A stretch of 12,203 nt of DNA from JAWLDB01 sp041686915 (lineage in GTDB: Bacteria > Bacillota > UBA994 > UBA5500): assembly GCA_041686915.1 (NCBI GenBank), contig JAWLDB010000070.1:1-12203 (forward strand), read 5' to 3'. Of this stretch, positions 1 to 7,203 are shown piece after piece. Under the pieces are notes generated by a model. That model was not told the origin of the DNA and did no database searches. It saw nothing but the letters and a program-made list of their open reading frames with translations. How positions within the stretch are numbered: position 1 is the first letter of the stretch; each line of letters opens with the position of its first letter. The position numbers and the translations under genes are program-made.

Positions 1-1388
1 ACCACTACCTGCAAGCTGTAGATACCCTCGGCTACTTTTTCAACGTGAACTTCATCAATGTGCACTTCAGGTAAGGCCAGGGCATAGTTCAATGTGAACT
101 GCGTGATGTTATGGCACTCGGGCTCGAGCAAATGGCGCGGTGGGTTCTGCCTGCATTCCTTGATATGCCACCCGCCAATCTCAACTTCGCCAAACTGCGG
201 ATGCTGAGCTTTAGTCCAAGGCTTAAAGCCTTGGCCGGCTAGTTCCCGATCATTCCACTCCAACAGCTTCAGCTCGAGTTGCTTTTTCTCATCGGCTGAC
301 ATATCCCACAGCATCTTGTTCTTAAACTCGGGTGCCGCCCGGCCGGTAGCATCCCATAGCTCTGGAGTAAACGCGAACAGACCTAGCTGCTCATAACACC
401 AGTCGTCCAGTACACCAGACCAAACGTCGCCGTAACAGCAAACAGTCGGATAACCGGTTACGTCTGTACCGAGCTTGCCTATGGCTTCATACATAGCCAC
501 ATCTTCCCGCGGCAACTGCTTGTCGGAGATGGTGCTATGCGGACGGAAGAGTACGCCTCCGGTTGTATGGTAAAGCAGCACGCCGGCGATGTTCTTGTGC
601 TTGCTGATAAATTCTACCTGGTTGCGCGTCTCCGGCTCCGACAGTGGGAAAGGGCCAGAGCCGGCTGTCAGCGGACTGTACCCGGCAGGGAAGTTGCGGT
701 TCAGATCAAGCCCGTACTTCACCGGGATCACCTCAAAGGGAAACTGCACCTTCTCTACCAGCTGCCCATGCTCGTCACGCAGCATGCCTTCTGTGAAGAC
801 GTGGTAGAAGGGACCTTCCAGGTCAACCGGAGAGCGCTCAATCAAGAGACGCTTATCTTCAGAAGCAACCTTCCAAGCACCACGTGCATCATCGCGGATG
901 CGCATCAGCATTATTTCGCCGTTGCCATCTACATCCTCCGGGTGCAGCCCTGGCGGGTCCTCGGTCTTGCGCCAATCGGGGAAGATGCGCACACTGCTGC
1001 GCAGCATGGTGGGTGTGGTTAAGTAGAGCTCGGCCCCGTCCGGGTTAACGCGGGGTAGAATGTAAAAGGCGCGGGTGTCTAGTAACTTCTTTACTTTTGG
1101 GCTGGTCTCATAGTTGGTCAGCAGGTAGTCGATCAGATAGACGGCAGCAATCGAGCCGGTAACCTCTCCTGCGTGGATGTTGCCATCTACATACATGCCT
1201 GGTTTGCTGTCTGCCGCACCGGTGGCGGAGTTGGTCAAGGTCACCGCCCAGACATCGCGGCCCTCATAGCTCTTGCCAACTGTTTCAAGGTGCACAAATT
1301 GCGGATACGCTGCAGCATACTGCCGCAGCAGACTAGTCAGCTCATCGTACAGATAATAGTGGTCAAAGGATACTGATACTTTGCTCAA
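1..1388 (-). CDS. M14-family zinc carboxypeptidase (3' end outside window)
   Basis: Metallocarboxypeptidase that should remove C-terminal residues from peptides. The reading frame is open for 462 codons and runs off the left edge, so the C-terminus is missing. Numbered from the chosen start, the M14 zinc site is visible: H72 and E75 in NIHAGE, and H274 in LLYHTTGG. The substrate-binding pair is N230-R231 in DLNRNF, and the proton-shuttling Glu is probably E343 in FTPELWD. Residues after about 400 look like the beta-rich tail found in longer members. I chose the TTG at 1388 because GAGG lies nine bases upstream and the protein then opens just before the family-like YYLYDELTSLL. A GTG at 1403 has poor ribosome-site spacing. 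No signal peptide is seen, so a cytoplasmic role is likely. It is transcribed divergently from the aldolase. The family call is firm; the start is less so. Confidence 0.9.
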   Translation of the reverse strand, partial: MSKVSVSFDHYYLYDELTSLLRQYAAAYPQFVHLETVGKSYEGRDVWAVTLTNSATGAADSKPGMYVDGNIHAGEVTGSIAAVYLIDYLLTNYETSPKVKKLLDTRAFYILPRVNPDGAELYLTTPTMLRSSVRIFPDWRKTEDPPGLHPEDVDGNGEIMLMRIRDDARGAWKVASEDKRLLIERSPVDLEGPFYHVFTEGMLRDEHGQLVEKVQFPFEVIPVKYGLDLNRNFPAGYSPLTAGSGPFPLSEPETRNQVEFISKHKNIAGVLLYHTTGGVLFRPHSTISDKQLPREDVAMYEAIGKLGTDVTGYPTVCCYGDVWSGVLDDWCYEQLGLFAFTPELWDATGRAAPEFKNKMLWDMSADEKKQLELKLLEWNDRELAGQGFKPWTKAQHPQFGEVEIGGWHIKECRQNPPRHLLEPECHNITQFTLNYALALPEVHIDEVHVEKVAEGIYSLQVV

Positions 1389-1472
1389 CCAAACCGACCT
1401 CACTTTCCTGACTTTCGCTTCGGATATATGTATTCTTGAGCGCAACCCATATTCCTTCGGGACAGGGGGACG

Positions 1473-1478
1473 TATAAT
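1473..1478 (+). promoter_or_regulatory. Candidate -10 box (TATAAT) upstream of the aldolase
   Basis: A perfect TATAAT lies in the gap between the M14 gene and the aldolase. No good TTGACA-like hexamer lies 16-18 bases upstream and there is no TG extension, so the call rests on the -10 alone. If used, it gives a leader of about 130 bases before the aldolase ATG. Confidence 0.3.
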
Positions 1479-1570
1479 CTGGACCACACTCACAAATAGC
1501 CAGCCGGCAGAACAGGGAAGACTGAAACTGATGGAGAAGATAACGAGCCGAGAAGTACTAAAGACAGGGT

Positions 1571-1597
1571 AAGACAAGGTGCACGTCTCCTTGTCTT
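1571..1597 (+). promoter_or_regulatory. Perfect 9-bp inverted repeat in the aldolase leader
   Basis: AAGACAAGG (1571-1579) and CCTTGTCTT (1589-1597) are exact reverse complements around a 9-base loop. The hairpin ends three bases before the GAGGAGG ribosome site at 1601-1607. No T-run follows, so it is not a typical terminator. It could affect ribosome access, mRNA stability or protein binding; the function is inferred. Confidence 0.4.
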
Positions 1598-1615
1598 GCA
1601 GAGGAGGACCGCAGG

Positions 1616-2248
1616 ATGGATAGAGAACAGCAACTAAGAGCAGAGATATGCGAAATTGGCAGGCGGCTGTACAAGCAGGGATTTGCTGCGGCCAATGACG
1701 GCAATATTTCGGTGAAGCTGCCCGAAGGGCAAATATTGACCACCCCAACGGGGGTGAGCAAGGGCTATATGACGCCGGAGATGGTCGTCAAGACTGACCT
1801 GGAAGGAAGAGTCATAGCAGGCGAGTTGAAGCCTTCTTCGGAGCTGAAGATGCACCTACGCGTATACCAACTTCGACCGGACGTGCAGGCGGTGGTACAT
1901 GCCCATCCGCCTTATGCCACAGCCCATGCAATAGTGGGGGAGGGGCTTGAGAGTCCGATCATTGCTGAAGCCGTGGTGAACTTAGGGGTAGTGCCCCTAG
2001 CTCCGTATGCAACCCCGTCCACCGAGGAAGTACCAAAATCGGTGGTGCCATTCTTGCACAAGCACAATGCTGTGCTCTTGGCCAACCACGGAGCGTTGAC
2101 CTATGGACCGGATTTGATGACGGCTTGGTTCCGTATGGAGACTTTGGAGCATTACGCCAAGTTGCAGACAATCGCGCGGCAGATCGGCCAGCCGAAACCC
2201 CTAACGGAGCAGCAGGTGCAGCAGTTAAAGGATTTGTTTAAGCTATAG
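1616..2248 (+). CDS. Class II aldolase/adducin-family protein (L-fuculose-phosphate aldolase-like)
   Basis: Zinc-dependent sugar-phosphate aldolase or close relative of the FucA/AraD/MtnB group, 210 residues, the usual length for a stand-alone domain. The metal site is complete: H95 and H97 in VVHAHPP, H158 in LLANHGA, and the acid/base Glu E76 in SSELKMH. Phosphate-binding elements are present as NDGN (residues 27-30), TPTGVSKG (43-50) and the SSE serines. The ATG follows GAGGAGG (1601-1607) by eight bases, and a terminator follows at 2257. It stands alone: the neighbours are peptidases, with no kinase, isomerase or transporter nearby to name the substrate. Fuculose-1-phosphate, other short sugar phosphates, or a dehydratase or decarboxylase reaction are all possible, so no gene symbol is given. 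Family assignment is firm. Confidence 0.93.
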   Translation: MDREQQLRAEICEIGRRLYKQGFAAANDGNISVKLPEGQILTTPTGVSKGYMTPEMVVKTDLEGRVIAGELKPSSELKMHLRVYQLRPDVQAVVHAHPPYATAHAIVGEGLESPIIAEAVVNLGVVPLAPYATPSTEEVPKSVVPFLHKHNAVLLANHGALTYGPDLMTAWFRMETLEHYAKLQTIARQIGQPKPLTEQQVQQLKDLFKL

Positions 2249-2256
2249 GACATGAG

Positions 2257-2284
2257 AAACCACCCGGCAAGCGGGTGGTTTATT
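2257..2284 (+). terminator. Rho-independent terminator of the aldolase gene
   Basis: AAACCACCCG (2257-2266) pairs perfectly with CGGGTGGTTT (2272-2281) around GCAAG. The T-rich end follows, eight bases after the aldolase stop codon. Confidence 0.85.
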
Positions 2285-2317
2285 CGTTCATCCAGCGTTG
2301 TATCCCGTTGTAGATTG

Positions 2318-2366
2318 TAGGGGCGGAACATGTTCCGCCGCGGGACGGACAGGGTCCGTCCCCTAC
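2318..2366. repeat. Composite palindromic repeat: two hairpins within GTAGGGG/CCCCTAC ends
   Basis: The unit starts with GTAGGGG (2318-2324) and ends with its exact reverse complement CCCCTAC (2360-2366). Inside are two separate hairpins: GGCGGAA/TTCCGCC around CATG, then GGACGGAC/GTCCGTCC-type arms around AGG. It has the same plan as the unit at 7065-7117 but different stem sequences. It contains no gene. Confidence 0.75.
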
Positions 2367-2410
2367 GGTGTAACGGGTTCAGGGGTCAGGCTCTGATTTA
2401 CATGCCCGAT

Positions 2411-2437
2411 GTAGGGGTCGGATCCTATCCGACCCTA
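2411..2437. repeat. Single-hairpin palindromic repeat that ends in the M28 stop codon
   Basis: GTAGGGGTCGGAT (2411-2423) pairs with the TCCGACCCTA arm ending at 2437. Read on the minus strand, the unit begins TAGGGTCGG, and that TAG (2437-2435) is the stop codon of the M28 peptidase gene. It belongs to the same family as the other GTAGGGG units. Confidence 0.7.
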
Positions 2438-3811
2438 TTCCTCCCCGGGCACGCTGCGCAGCTCGTAGCGCAGGATTTCGTCGTAACCCATCTCCTTCAG
2501 CTTACGGCCAAAGTCTGCCGGGGTCTTCTTGTTCAGCGGTAGCGTCTCCATAGTAGCCAACCTGAGCAACATGCGAGCCATCAGGATTGCATCGTTTTGA
2601 ATGCCCTTCGGGTTAATCTTGTCGAGCGTATCCCAATAAGTATGTCCATAGCCACGCGGAGCACCGCCGCTGACCGGGTCAGAGGAGGAGAAGGTGGCTG
2701 CCGGGATACCTAGGGACGCGAAGTGGTACATGTCAGAGTAGAGGCTGATGCGGTCGCCAACGCTGATGTGCCCTTCAAACATCTGCCCAAACATCCGCTT
2801 GAAGAACGAAGTGGCTTCCGACCAACCTTGCAGTGCGAACACTCCTCTAGTACCCCTACCGGCTCCATCGGTATTGATCATGAAAACGTGGTTTTCGTCG
2901 CTGTGTACCTGCATATAGTTCTCGGAACCAATCAGGCCCATTTCTTCCTGGGCAAAAGCGACGAAGCGGATGGTGCGGTCAATCTGCCCTTTATGCTTCG
3001 CCAATGCACGGGCCGCTTCAACGACTACCGCTGTGCCAGCGCCGTTATCGTTGGCTGATTCGTTGATATCATGGCCGTCGTAGTGACCGCCGATCACGAT
3101 GATCTCTTCCGGCTTGGTTGTGCCGGTGATTTCGCCAATTACGTTGTAGGAAATAACCGGATGTACCTCGTTATTGGACTCGATGCGCACCTTAAGCTCG
3201 CCATTTCGGCCCATGCGCAGCATCTCGTGCCCGGTTTCGTAGGAAACGGAAATAGCGGGTACCTCGCAAGCTTGGTTGAAACGAGCAGAGCCAGTCTCAG
3301 GAAGCCCCCCAGGCTCGCCACGCATCCAGATGAAGCCGATTACGCCTGCTTCCAGGGCTCTACCCAGCTTTTCGCCGCGATGCATGGCGCGGTGGTAGTA
3401 GCGTGGCGTAGCAGTGGAGACCATGGCGATGGCGCCTTTCAGACGCTCGCGGTTATCTTCATAAGTTTGCGGATCACCCTCTCCGAGATAGACCAGTGGA
3501 GCTTCCACGACGCCAGGAGGGCAGAAGGGCAGGGCGATGCAGTCCATCACCGTTTCTTTAGGTGAAGTGACGGTTAGCTTGGTTTCCTTGCGGGTCCAGC
3601 CCATGCAGTGGAACTCTTCTTTCCAAGCTTTCAGGCCAAAACCCTCAAACTTCTTCTGAATGAAGTCAGCAGCTTTGCGCTCATTCTCGCTTCCACCAAA
3701 GCGTGCGCCAAAGCCGTGCACCAGGTCTTCGACGAACTGGGCACCTTCACGGGACAGGTATAGGTCGGCCAGGACCTCCCTATCCAGCTTGTGTAGCAAA
3801 TCAGCGTGCAT
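2435..3811 (-). CDS. M28-family zinc aminopeptidase with protease-associated (PA) domain
   Basis: Di-zinc exopeptidase expected to remove N-terminal residues from peptides; 458 residues. The M28 core starts around residue 215 and holds all five expected ligands: H243 in GGHYDGHD, D255 in ESANDNGAG, E290 beside general base E289 in AFAQEEMG, D315 in INTDGAGRG, and H390 in GYGHTYWD. Residues about 100-210 form the PA-type insert between the N-terminal cap and the catalytic domain. I chose the ATG at 3811 because AAGGGGG lies eight bases upstream; an in-frame ATG at 3838 would add nine residues but has only a weak site. There is no signal peptide or membrane segment, so it is probably cytoplasmic. 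It is transcribed away from the upstream membrane-protein gene, which has its own terminator. The TAG stop belongs to a palindromic repeat. Confidence 0.93.
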   Translation of the reverse strand: MHADLLHKLDREVLADLYLSREGAQFVEDLVHGFGARFGGSENERKAADFIQKKFEGFGLKAWKEEFHCMGWTRKETKLTVTSPKETVMDCIALPFCPPGVVEAPLVYLGEGDPQTYEDNRERLKGAIAMVSTATPRYYHRAMHRGEKLGRALEAGVIGFIWMRGEPGGLPETGSARFNQACEVPAISVSYETGHEMLRMGRNGELKVRIESNNEVHPVISYNVIGEITGTTKPEEIIVIGGHYDGHDINESANDNGAGTAVVVEAARALAKHKGQIDRTIRFVAFAQEEMGLIGSENYMQVHSDENHVFMINTDGAGRGTRGVFALQGWSEATSFFKRMFGQMFEGHISVGDRISLYSDMYHFASLGIPAATFSSSDPVSGGAPRGYGHTYWDTLDKINPKGIQNDAILMARMLLRLATMETLPLNKKTPADFGRKLKEMGYDEILRYELRSVPGEE

Positions 3812-3915
3812 GTTTATTTCCCCCTTCTCTATTGACATGCTCTTCTGAATAGTTATTCTGCGAGTGCAGCAGATATCCTTCGGTCAACGTAGAGTTTCTA
3901 AGACACAAATGTGAC

Positions 3916-3950
3916 GCAAACAATAAGCCGGCCACCTTGAGTGACCGGCT
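3916..3950 (-). terminator. Rho-independent terminator of the membrane-protein gene
   Basis: On the minus strand AGCCGGTCAC and GTGGCCGGCT form a 10-bp stem with one T-G wobble around TCAAG (3926-3950). TTATTGTTTG follows. It lies just after the stop codon of the 562-residue gene and separates it from the M28 gene. Confidence 0.82.
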
Positions 3951-3965
3951 CTGATCGTTCGATTA

Positions 3966-5654
3966 TTATCTAGGTCTCAGGGTTAGGTTTTCTAGCGTCG
4001 AGAGGGGCACAGTAGCCTCACTCGTGTCAAGGTAGCCAACGCGCACAGTATCGCCTACCCTGGTCAAAGCCACTTCGGACCCGATGCTGGAGTTGGCTGT
4101 GAAAATGCGCTCGGAACCGTCAATGGTGAAGTAGAACAGGGTATTGCCGCCTACAGTGGCAGAGCCTGCCCTGAGCACTTGCCCTTCCAGAGTCTTCAGA
4201 TCACCTGTCTGGGTGGGAATAGCTTCTCCCAGACCACTGCCCAGGTACTGCCTATAGACAAGCAGCGCTTCAGCTTTTGTAGGTTTAACGATGGTCTGCC
4301 CGGTCTTGGCATTGACAATGCCGACCGCTTGCAACTTGTTATTCTCGGACAACACCGGTACAACATACGACTCAGATCCATACAGGTTATATAGCAACGG
4401 TTGGGCTCCATGCCATCCGCCGAAGTTAGACACGGCAGCGTCTACGGAAGAGACTGCGGCAGCCTCATTGAAGAACCCGGCAGCATTGACATAGTATGAA
4501 ATCTTGCCTGTGCGTGCATCCATCATCGTATAGCCCATCAAAGAGTCATCTTCTGTTGAGGGTGACGTATGGCCAGTGAACCAGTAGAAACGGCTATCGG
4601 CACCGATTACCCCAAAGACATCAATCTCGTCTTCCCACTCTGTCGGAATGTGCACATCCCTCTGGCTAAATACCGAGTTCCAGAAACCGTGCACGTAACG
4701 ACCAAACCAATAGTTGTGCTGCTCTGCCAAGTACTCTGGAATAACCTGGTCAACCCAGGCGGGGATGTCTTGCAGTTCATAGTTTTGCATGCTGCCATCA
4801 GCAGGGTCGACCATCACTACACCGGTCACTTTTACACCAGTCTTGCCTACAGTCGGAACACCTACACTCATCACGTACCATGGCTTGAACTGGTCATCGA
4901 GTTCCAGGCTAGGCTCGAGCAGCAATATATCGTTGCGCTCGGAGTAGATGTGCCTCGCCAAGTCCTTATTAAAAAAAGCACTGGGAGTATAGACAAACTT
5001 GGACGACATCAGCTCTGCCGGGGCATCCGGGTCCTCACCGTTGACCACCACAAATCCCGGAGCTTCTTTGAAGCTCATCCACTTGAAGAAGCCGCGGAAC
5101 TCAAGTGGTGCTACCCAGTAGAGCTTACCATCCACCATTTGGATGCTCAGATTGCCGACCTCAAACCCGGTACCCAGGTTACCTACAACCTTCTGGGCTT
5201 TCCAACGGGCGTTCTCAATCGGCACCAGGCGAATATGGTCAGTGTCCATTACCGCAACCGGCTCGCCGACCTGCTCTACCACCGGCACATCTCGCAGGCT
5301 GGTGGCATGGATAGGCACGACCAAAAGGTTCAGGTAAAGCGGGATAAGCAGAGACACCACCAGTGCCACCAGTGGAACTCCACCAAGGCCGGCAACCTTT
5401 CCACCCTTTTGAGCTTCTGCACTGCGCAGGATCATAGTCAAAAGTGCATTTATGCCCAGCGGCAAGAGTATAACGGTATAGCCTACAGGACTTACCATCG
5501 CAGGCAGCGTTAGGTAAACCCAAAGGGCACAAAGTGGAGCGCCAACTACGAGCCTCCACACCTGCCCTTTCACCCACTGGTTGACATTGGTACGCAGCAG
5601 GTCAAATCGAAGGTTGATCAGACCAAAACACATAATAACAAAGGCAATCAACAA
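3966..5654 (-). CDS. Polytopic membrane protein with large repetitive extracytoplasmic region, function unknown
   Basis: I do not recognise a characterised family. The 562-residue product has about four hydrophobic segments in its first 113 residues (about 1-15, 32-50, 56-77 and 90-113), then some 450 mostly soluble residues probably outside the membrane. That part shows a recurring PepSY-like element, hydrophobics plus a D/N-x-x-x-G turn: VMVDPADG (280-287), MMDARTG (377-383) and IVNAKTG (446-452). Each follows a beta-rich stretch rich in aromatics. The last 75 residues or so (LEGQVLR onward) read as small beta strands, possibly OB-like. The start is TTG, chosen because GGAGG precedes it by nine bases and no ATG or GTG lies close upstream in frame; the next codon is also TTG. 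It is a single gene with its own terminator, divergent from the M42 gene. An envelope role is inferred only from topology. Confidence 0.85.
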   Translation of the reverse strand: MLIAFVIMCFGLINLRFDLLRTNVNQWVKGQVWRLVVGAPLCALWVYLTLPAMVSPVGYTVILLPLGINALLTMILRSAEAQKGGKVAGLGGVPLVALVVSLLIPLYLNLLVVPIHATSLRDVPVVEQVGEPVAVMDTDHIRLVPIENARWKAQKVVGNLGTGFEVGNLSIQMVDGKLYWVAPLEFRGFFKWMSFKEAPGFVVVNGEDPDAPAELMSSKFVYTPSAFFNKDLARHIYSERNDILLLEPSLELDDQFKPWYVMSVGVPTVGKTGVKVTGVVMVDPADGSMQNYELQDIPAWVDQVIPEYLAEQHNYWFGRYVHGFWNSVFSQRDVHIPTEWEDEIDVFGVIGADSRFYWFTGHTSPSTEDDSLMGYTMMDARTGKISYYVNAAGFFNEAAAVSSVDAAVSNFGGWHGAQPLLYNLYGSESYVVPVLSENNKLQAVGIVNAKTGQTIVKPTKAEALLVYRQYLGSGLGEAIPTQTGDLKTLEGQVLRAGSATVGGNTLFYFTIDGSERIFTANSSIGSEVALTRVGDTVRVGYLDTSEATVPLSTLENLTLRPR

Positions 5655-5902
5655 AATGTAATTCCTCCATTCCCTATATAACCTATCAATATATGAACTC
5701 TATGTCTTTATCTACGTATCTCCTTACGCAAAGTTTCAGCGGATGGGTACTCGCAATCTTCAGGAAATGCCTAGACATTAGCCTAACGTCAGAGTTTATG
5801 CTGTGTGTGTGAGAGGAGCTGATTGTATGTTAGGGCCATCTGGGCTGAGTGAAGACCCGTCGGGGGTATGCTGGCGCATTCATTATTGCGCAAACTTGGA
5901 CT

Positions 5903-5908
5903 ATAATA
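5903..5908 (+). promoter_or_regulatory. Candidate -10 box (TATAAT) for the M42 gene
   Basis: A perfect TATAAT sits 30 bases before the M42 start codon, a natural place for a promoter with a short leader. The best -35 at normal spacing (TTCATT, 5879-5884, 18-base spacer) is weak. A TTGCGCAA palindrome at 5886-5893 lies between the two elements and could be a regulator site. Confidence 0.4.
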
Positions 5909-5938
5909 AACTCAGACGTTGGAAGGGGGCTTGCATAT

Positions 5939-7009
5939 ATGGACAAGATGCTGGAACAACTAAGAGACTTAGTGGCTTTGGCCGGTCCCTCAGGGATGGA
6001 AGACGATGTAGTCAACTATCTGGTAGCTGAGCTGAAAGAAGTTGGCATTACAGCCAAAGTAGACCCACTCGGCAACGTGATTGTCACGCGCCAGGGGACA
6101 GGCGGCCCGTCAGTGATGATTTCGGTCCATGCCGATGAAATCGGTTTCATCGTCAAGCAGATCGAAAAGAACGGTTACATACGTTTTGAGAAGATTGGCG
6201 GGGGAGACAACCGCATTCTACCTGCCCAACGCGTTTGGGTACGCGGTGAGAACGGGAAGGTACTTGGAGTGATCGGCTGTAAGTCGGCCCACCTCTCAGG
6301 TGCTGAAGAGCGCAGTAAAGTGGTGCCTCATCAGGAACTCTATATAGATGTGGGCGCAGCTAGTGATGAAGAAGTGCGTGCCGCCGGCATTGAGATTGGT
6401 GACCCGATTACCTTTGCCAGCGAGCTAGCCACTCTGGGTGCCAGCAACGGGCAGCGCCTGATTGGTAAGGCCTTTGACGACCGCCTCGGCTGCGTGATGC
6501 TCCTGAGGTTGTTCAGAGAGCTGGCAGGACAGGAGATTCCAGCCACCATCCACGGTATTTTCAGCGTACAGGAAGAGGTAGGCCTCAGGGGGGCCAAGGT
6601 TGCTAGCTACGGTTTGGAGGCTGATGTAGCCTTGGCAGTGGATGCTACCGCTAGCGGCGATACGCCTGACGGCAAAGGTGCTGGGCTGGCGCTGGGCAAG
6701 GGCCCTGGCATCAAGGTGATGGACTTCAGTATGATTGCCCATCGGACCGTCAAGAACCGCCTGGTAGCTACAGCTAAGCAACTAGACATTCCGTATCAGC
6801 TCGAAGTTCTAACAGGTATCGGCACTGACGCGGGCGCGCTGCATCAGCAGAAGGCCGGTATCGCCACCGGAGTGATATCCATCCCGAATCGCTACACGCA
6901 CTCGCCGATCGAGATGGTGGACGTACGGGATCTGGAACAAGCTTATCAGCTGCTTAAGCAGTTCGTCGTTAACATCAAGCCCGTGGATAGTTTCGCCTTC
7001 GGGATGTAG
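5939..7009 (+). CDS. M42-family metallo-aminopeptidase (glutamyl/TET aminopeptidase-like)
   Basis: Cytosolic aminopeptidase of the family whose members often form tetrahedral dodecamers that trim short peptides. The 356-residue length is typical. All metal ligands are present: H64 (with D66) in VHADEIGF, D180 in KAFDDRLG, E213 beside catalytic E212 in VQEEVGL, D235 in AVDATASG, and H321 in RYTHSPIE. The N-terminus LVALAGPSGMED and the GTDAGALH segment (295-302) are typical of the family. The chosen ATG at 5939 has GAAGGGGG nine bases upstream; the frame stays open back to 5849, but that extension lacks a ribosome site and family similarity. The TAG stop is the first three bases of a TAGGGGC palindromic repeat. 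Some relatives were named endoglucanase CelM; peptidase activity is more likely here. Confidence 0.94.
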   Translation: MDKMLEQLRDLVALAGPSGMEDDVVNYLVAELKEVGITAKVDPLGNVIVTRQGTGGPSVMISVHADEIGFIVKQIEKNGYIRFEKIGGGDNRILPAQRVWVRGENGKVLGVIGCKSAHLSGAEERSKVVPHQELYIDVGAASDEEVRAAGIEIGDPITFASELATLGASNGQRLIGKAFDDRLGCVMLLRLFRELAGQEIPATIHGIFSVQEEVGLRGAKVASYGLEADVALAVDATASGDTPDGKGAGLALGKGPGIKVMDFSMIAHRTVKNRLVATAKQLDIPYQLEVLTGIGTDAGALHQQKAGIATGVISIPNRYTHSPIEMVDVRDLEQAYQLLKQFVVNIKPVDSFAFGM

Positions 7010-7030
7010 GGGCGCGGCACTAGGCCGCCT
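7007..7030. repeat. Degenerate palindromic repeat supplying the M42 stop codon
   Basis: TAGGGGCGCGGC followed by GCCGCC resembles the left and right arms of the other GTAGGGG units, with imperfect pairing (GCGGC 7014-7018 with GCCGC 7024-7028). Its leading TAG is the stop codon of the M42 gene. Confidence 0.5.
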
Positions 7031-7064
7031 CAACGCCTTCGCGGGTCCACAAGCCGTATATATT

Positions 7065-7117
7065 GTAGGGGTTGAGTTTCACTCAACCCTGGGGGCAGAA
7101 TGCAATTCTGCCCCTAC
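7065..7117. repeat. Composite palindromic repeat: two hairpins within GTAGGGG/CCCCTAC ends
   Basis: Outer ends GTAGGGG (7065-7071) and CCCCTAC (7111-7117) are exact reverse complements. Inside are GGGTTGAGT/ACTCAACCC around TTC and GGGGCAGAAT/ATTCTGCCCC-type arms. The layout copies the unit at 2318-2366, and ATTGTAGGGG is shared at the left edge of both, but the stems differ. Confidence 0.78.
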
Positions 7118-7122
7118 ATTAA

Positions 7123-7169
7123 TTTCGGGATAGCTAAAGATGCCCGGGCGCAACATGTTGCGCCCCTAC
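7123..7169. repeat. Direct repeat copy A carrying a 20-bp perfect palindrome
   Basis: Starts TTTCGGG, continues through a partly conserved linker, and ends CCCCTAC. It contains the perfect palindrome GGGCGCAACATGTTGCGCCC (7146-7165). It aligns without gaps to copy B, 81 bases downstream, apart from five substitutions and one missing C near the end. The core AACATGTT also occurs in the repeat at 2318. Confidence 0.82.
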
Positions 7170-7203
7170 GGGGTAAGGGGGCGCAGTTTCAGGGTATTAG
7201 CAT

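Noticed and set aside
537..1022. 161-codon plus-strand frame
   Set aside because: Antisense to the M14 peptidase, whose zinc and substrate residues are all in the minus-strand frame.
3071..3565. 164-codon plus-strand frame
   Set aside because: Antisense to the M28 catalytic and PA regions; no ribosome site or domain signal.
3812..3838. Nine-residue N-terminal extension of the M28 protein
   Set aside because: It would place the strong AAGGGGG site inside the gene; the ATG at 3811 has ideal spacing from it.
3882..3887. TTGACC on the minus strand as a -35 box for the M28 gene
   Set aside because: No acceptable -10 lies 16-18 bases downstream, so a promoter there could not be supported.
4569..5513. 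314-codon open frame on the plus strand
   Set aside because: Fully antisense to the 562-residue membrane protein gene; no ribosome site, no recognisable motif and unlikely composition. The minus-strand frame has a terminator, a ribosome site and membrane segments.
5849..5938. 30-residue N-terminal extension of the M42 protein
   Set aside because: The extension has no ribosome site and no family similarity; the ATG at 5939 follows GAAGGGGG and gives a normal M42 length.
5827..6030. Frame starting at ATG 5827 with a fair AGAGGAG site, overlapping the M42 start
   Set aside because: It runs 92 bases into the M42 gene and shows no family-like sequence. A leader-peptide role cannot be excluded, but nothing supports it beyond the purine-rich site.
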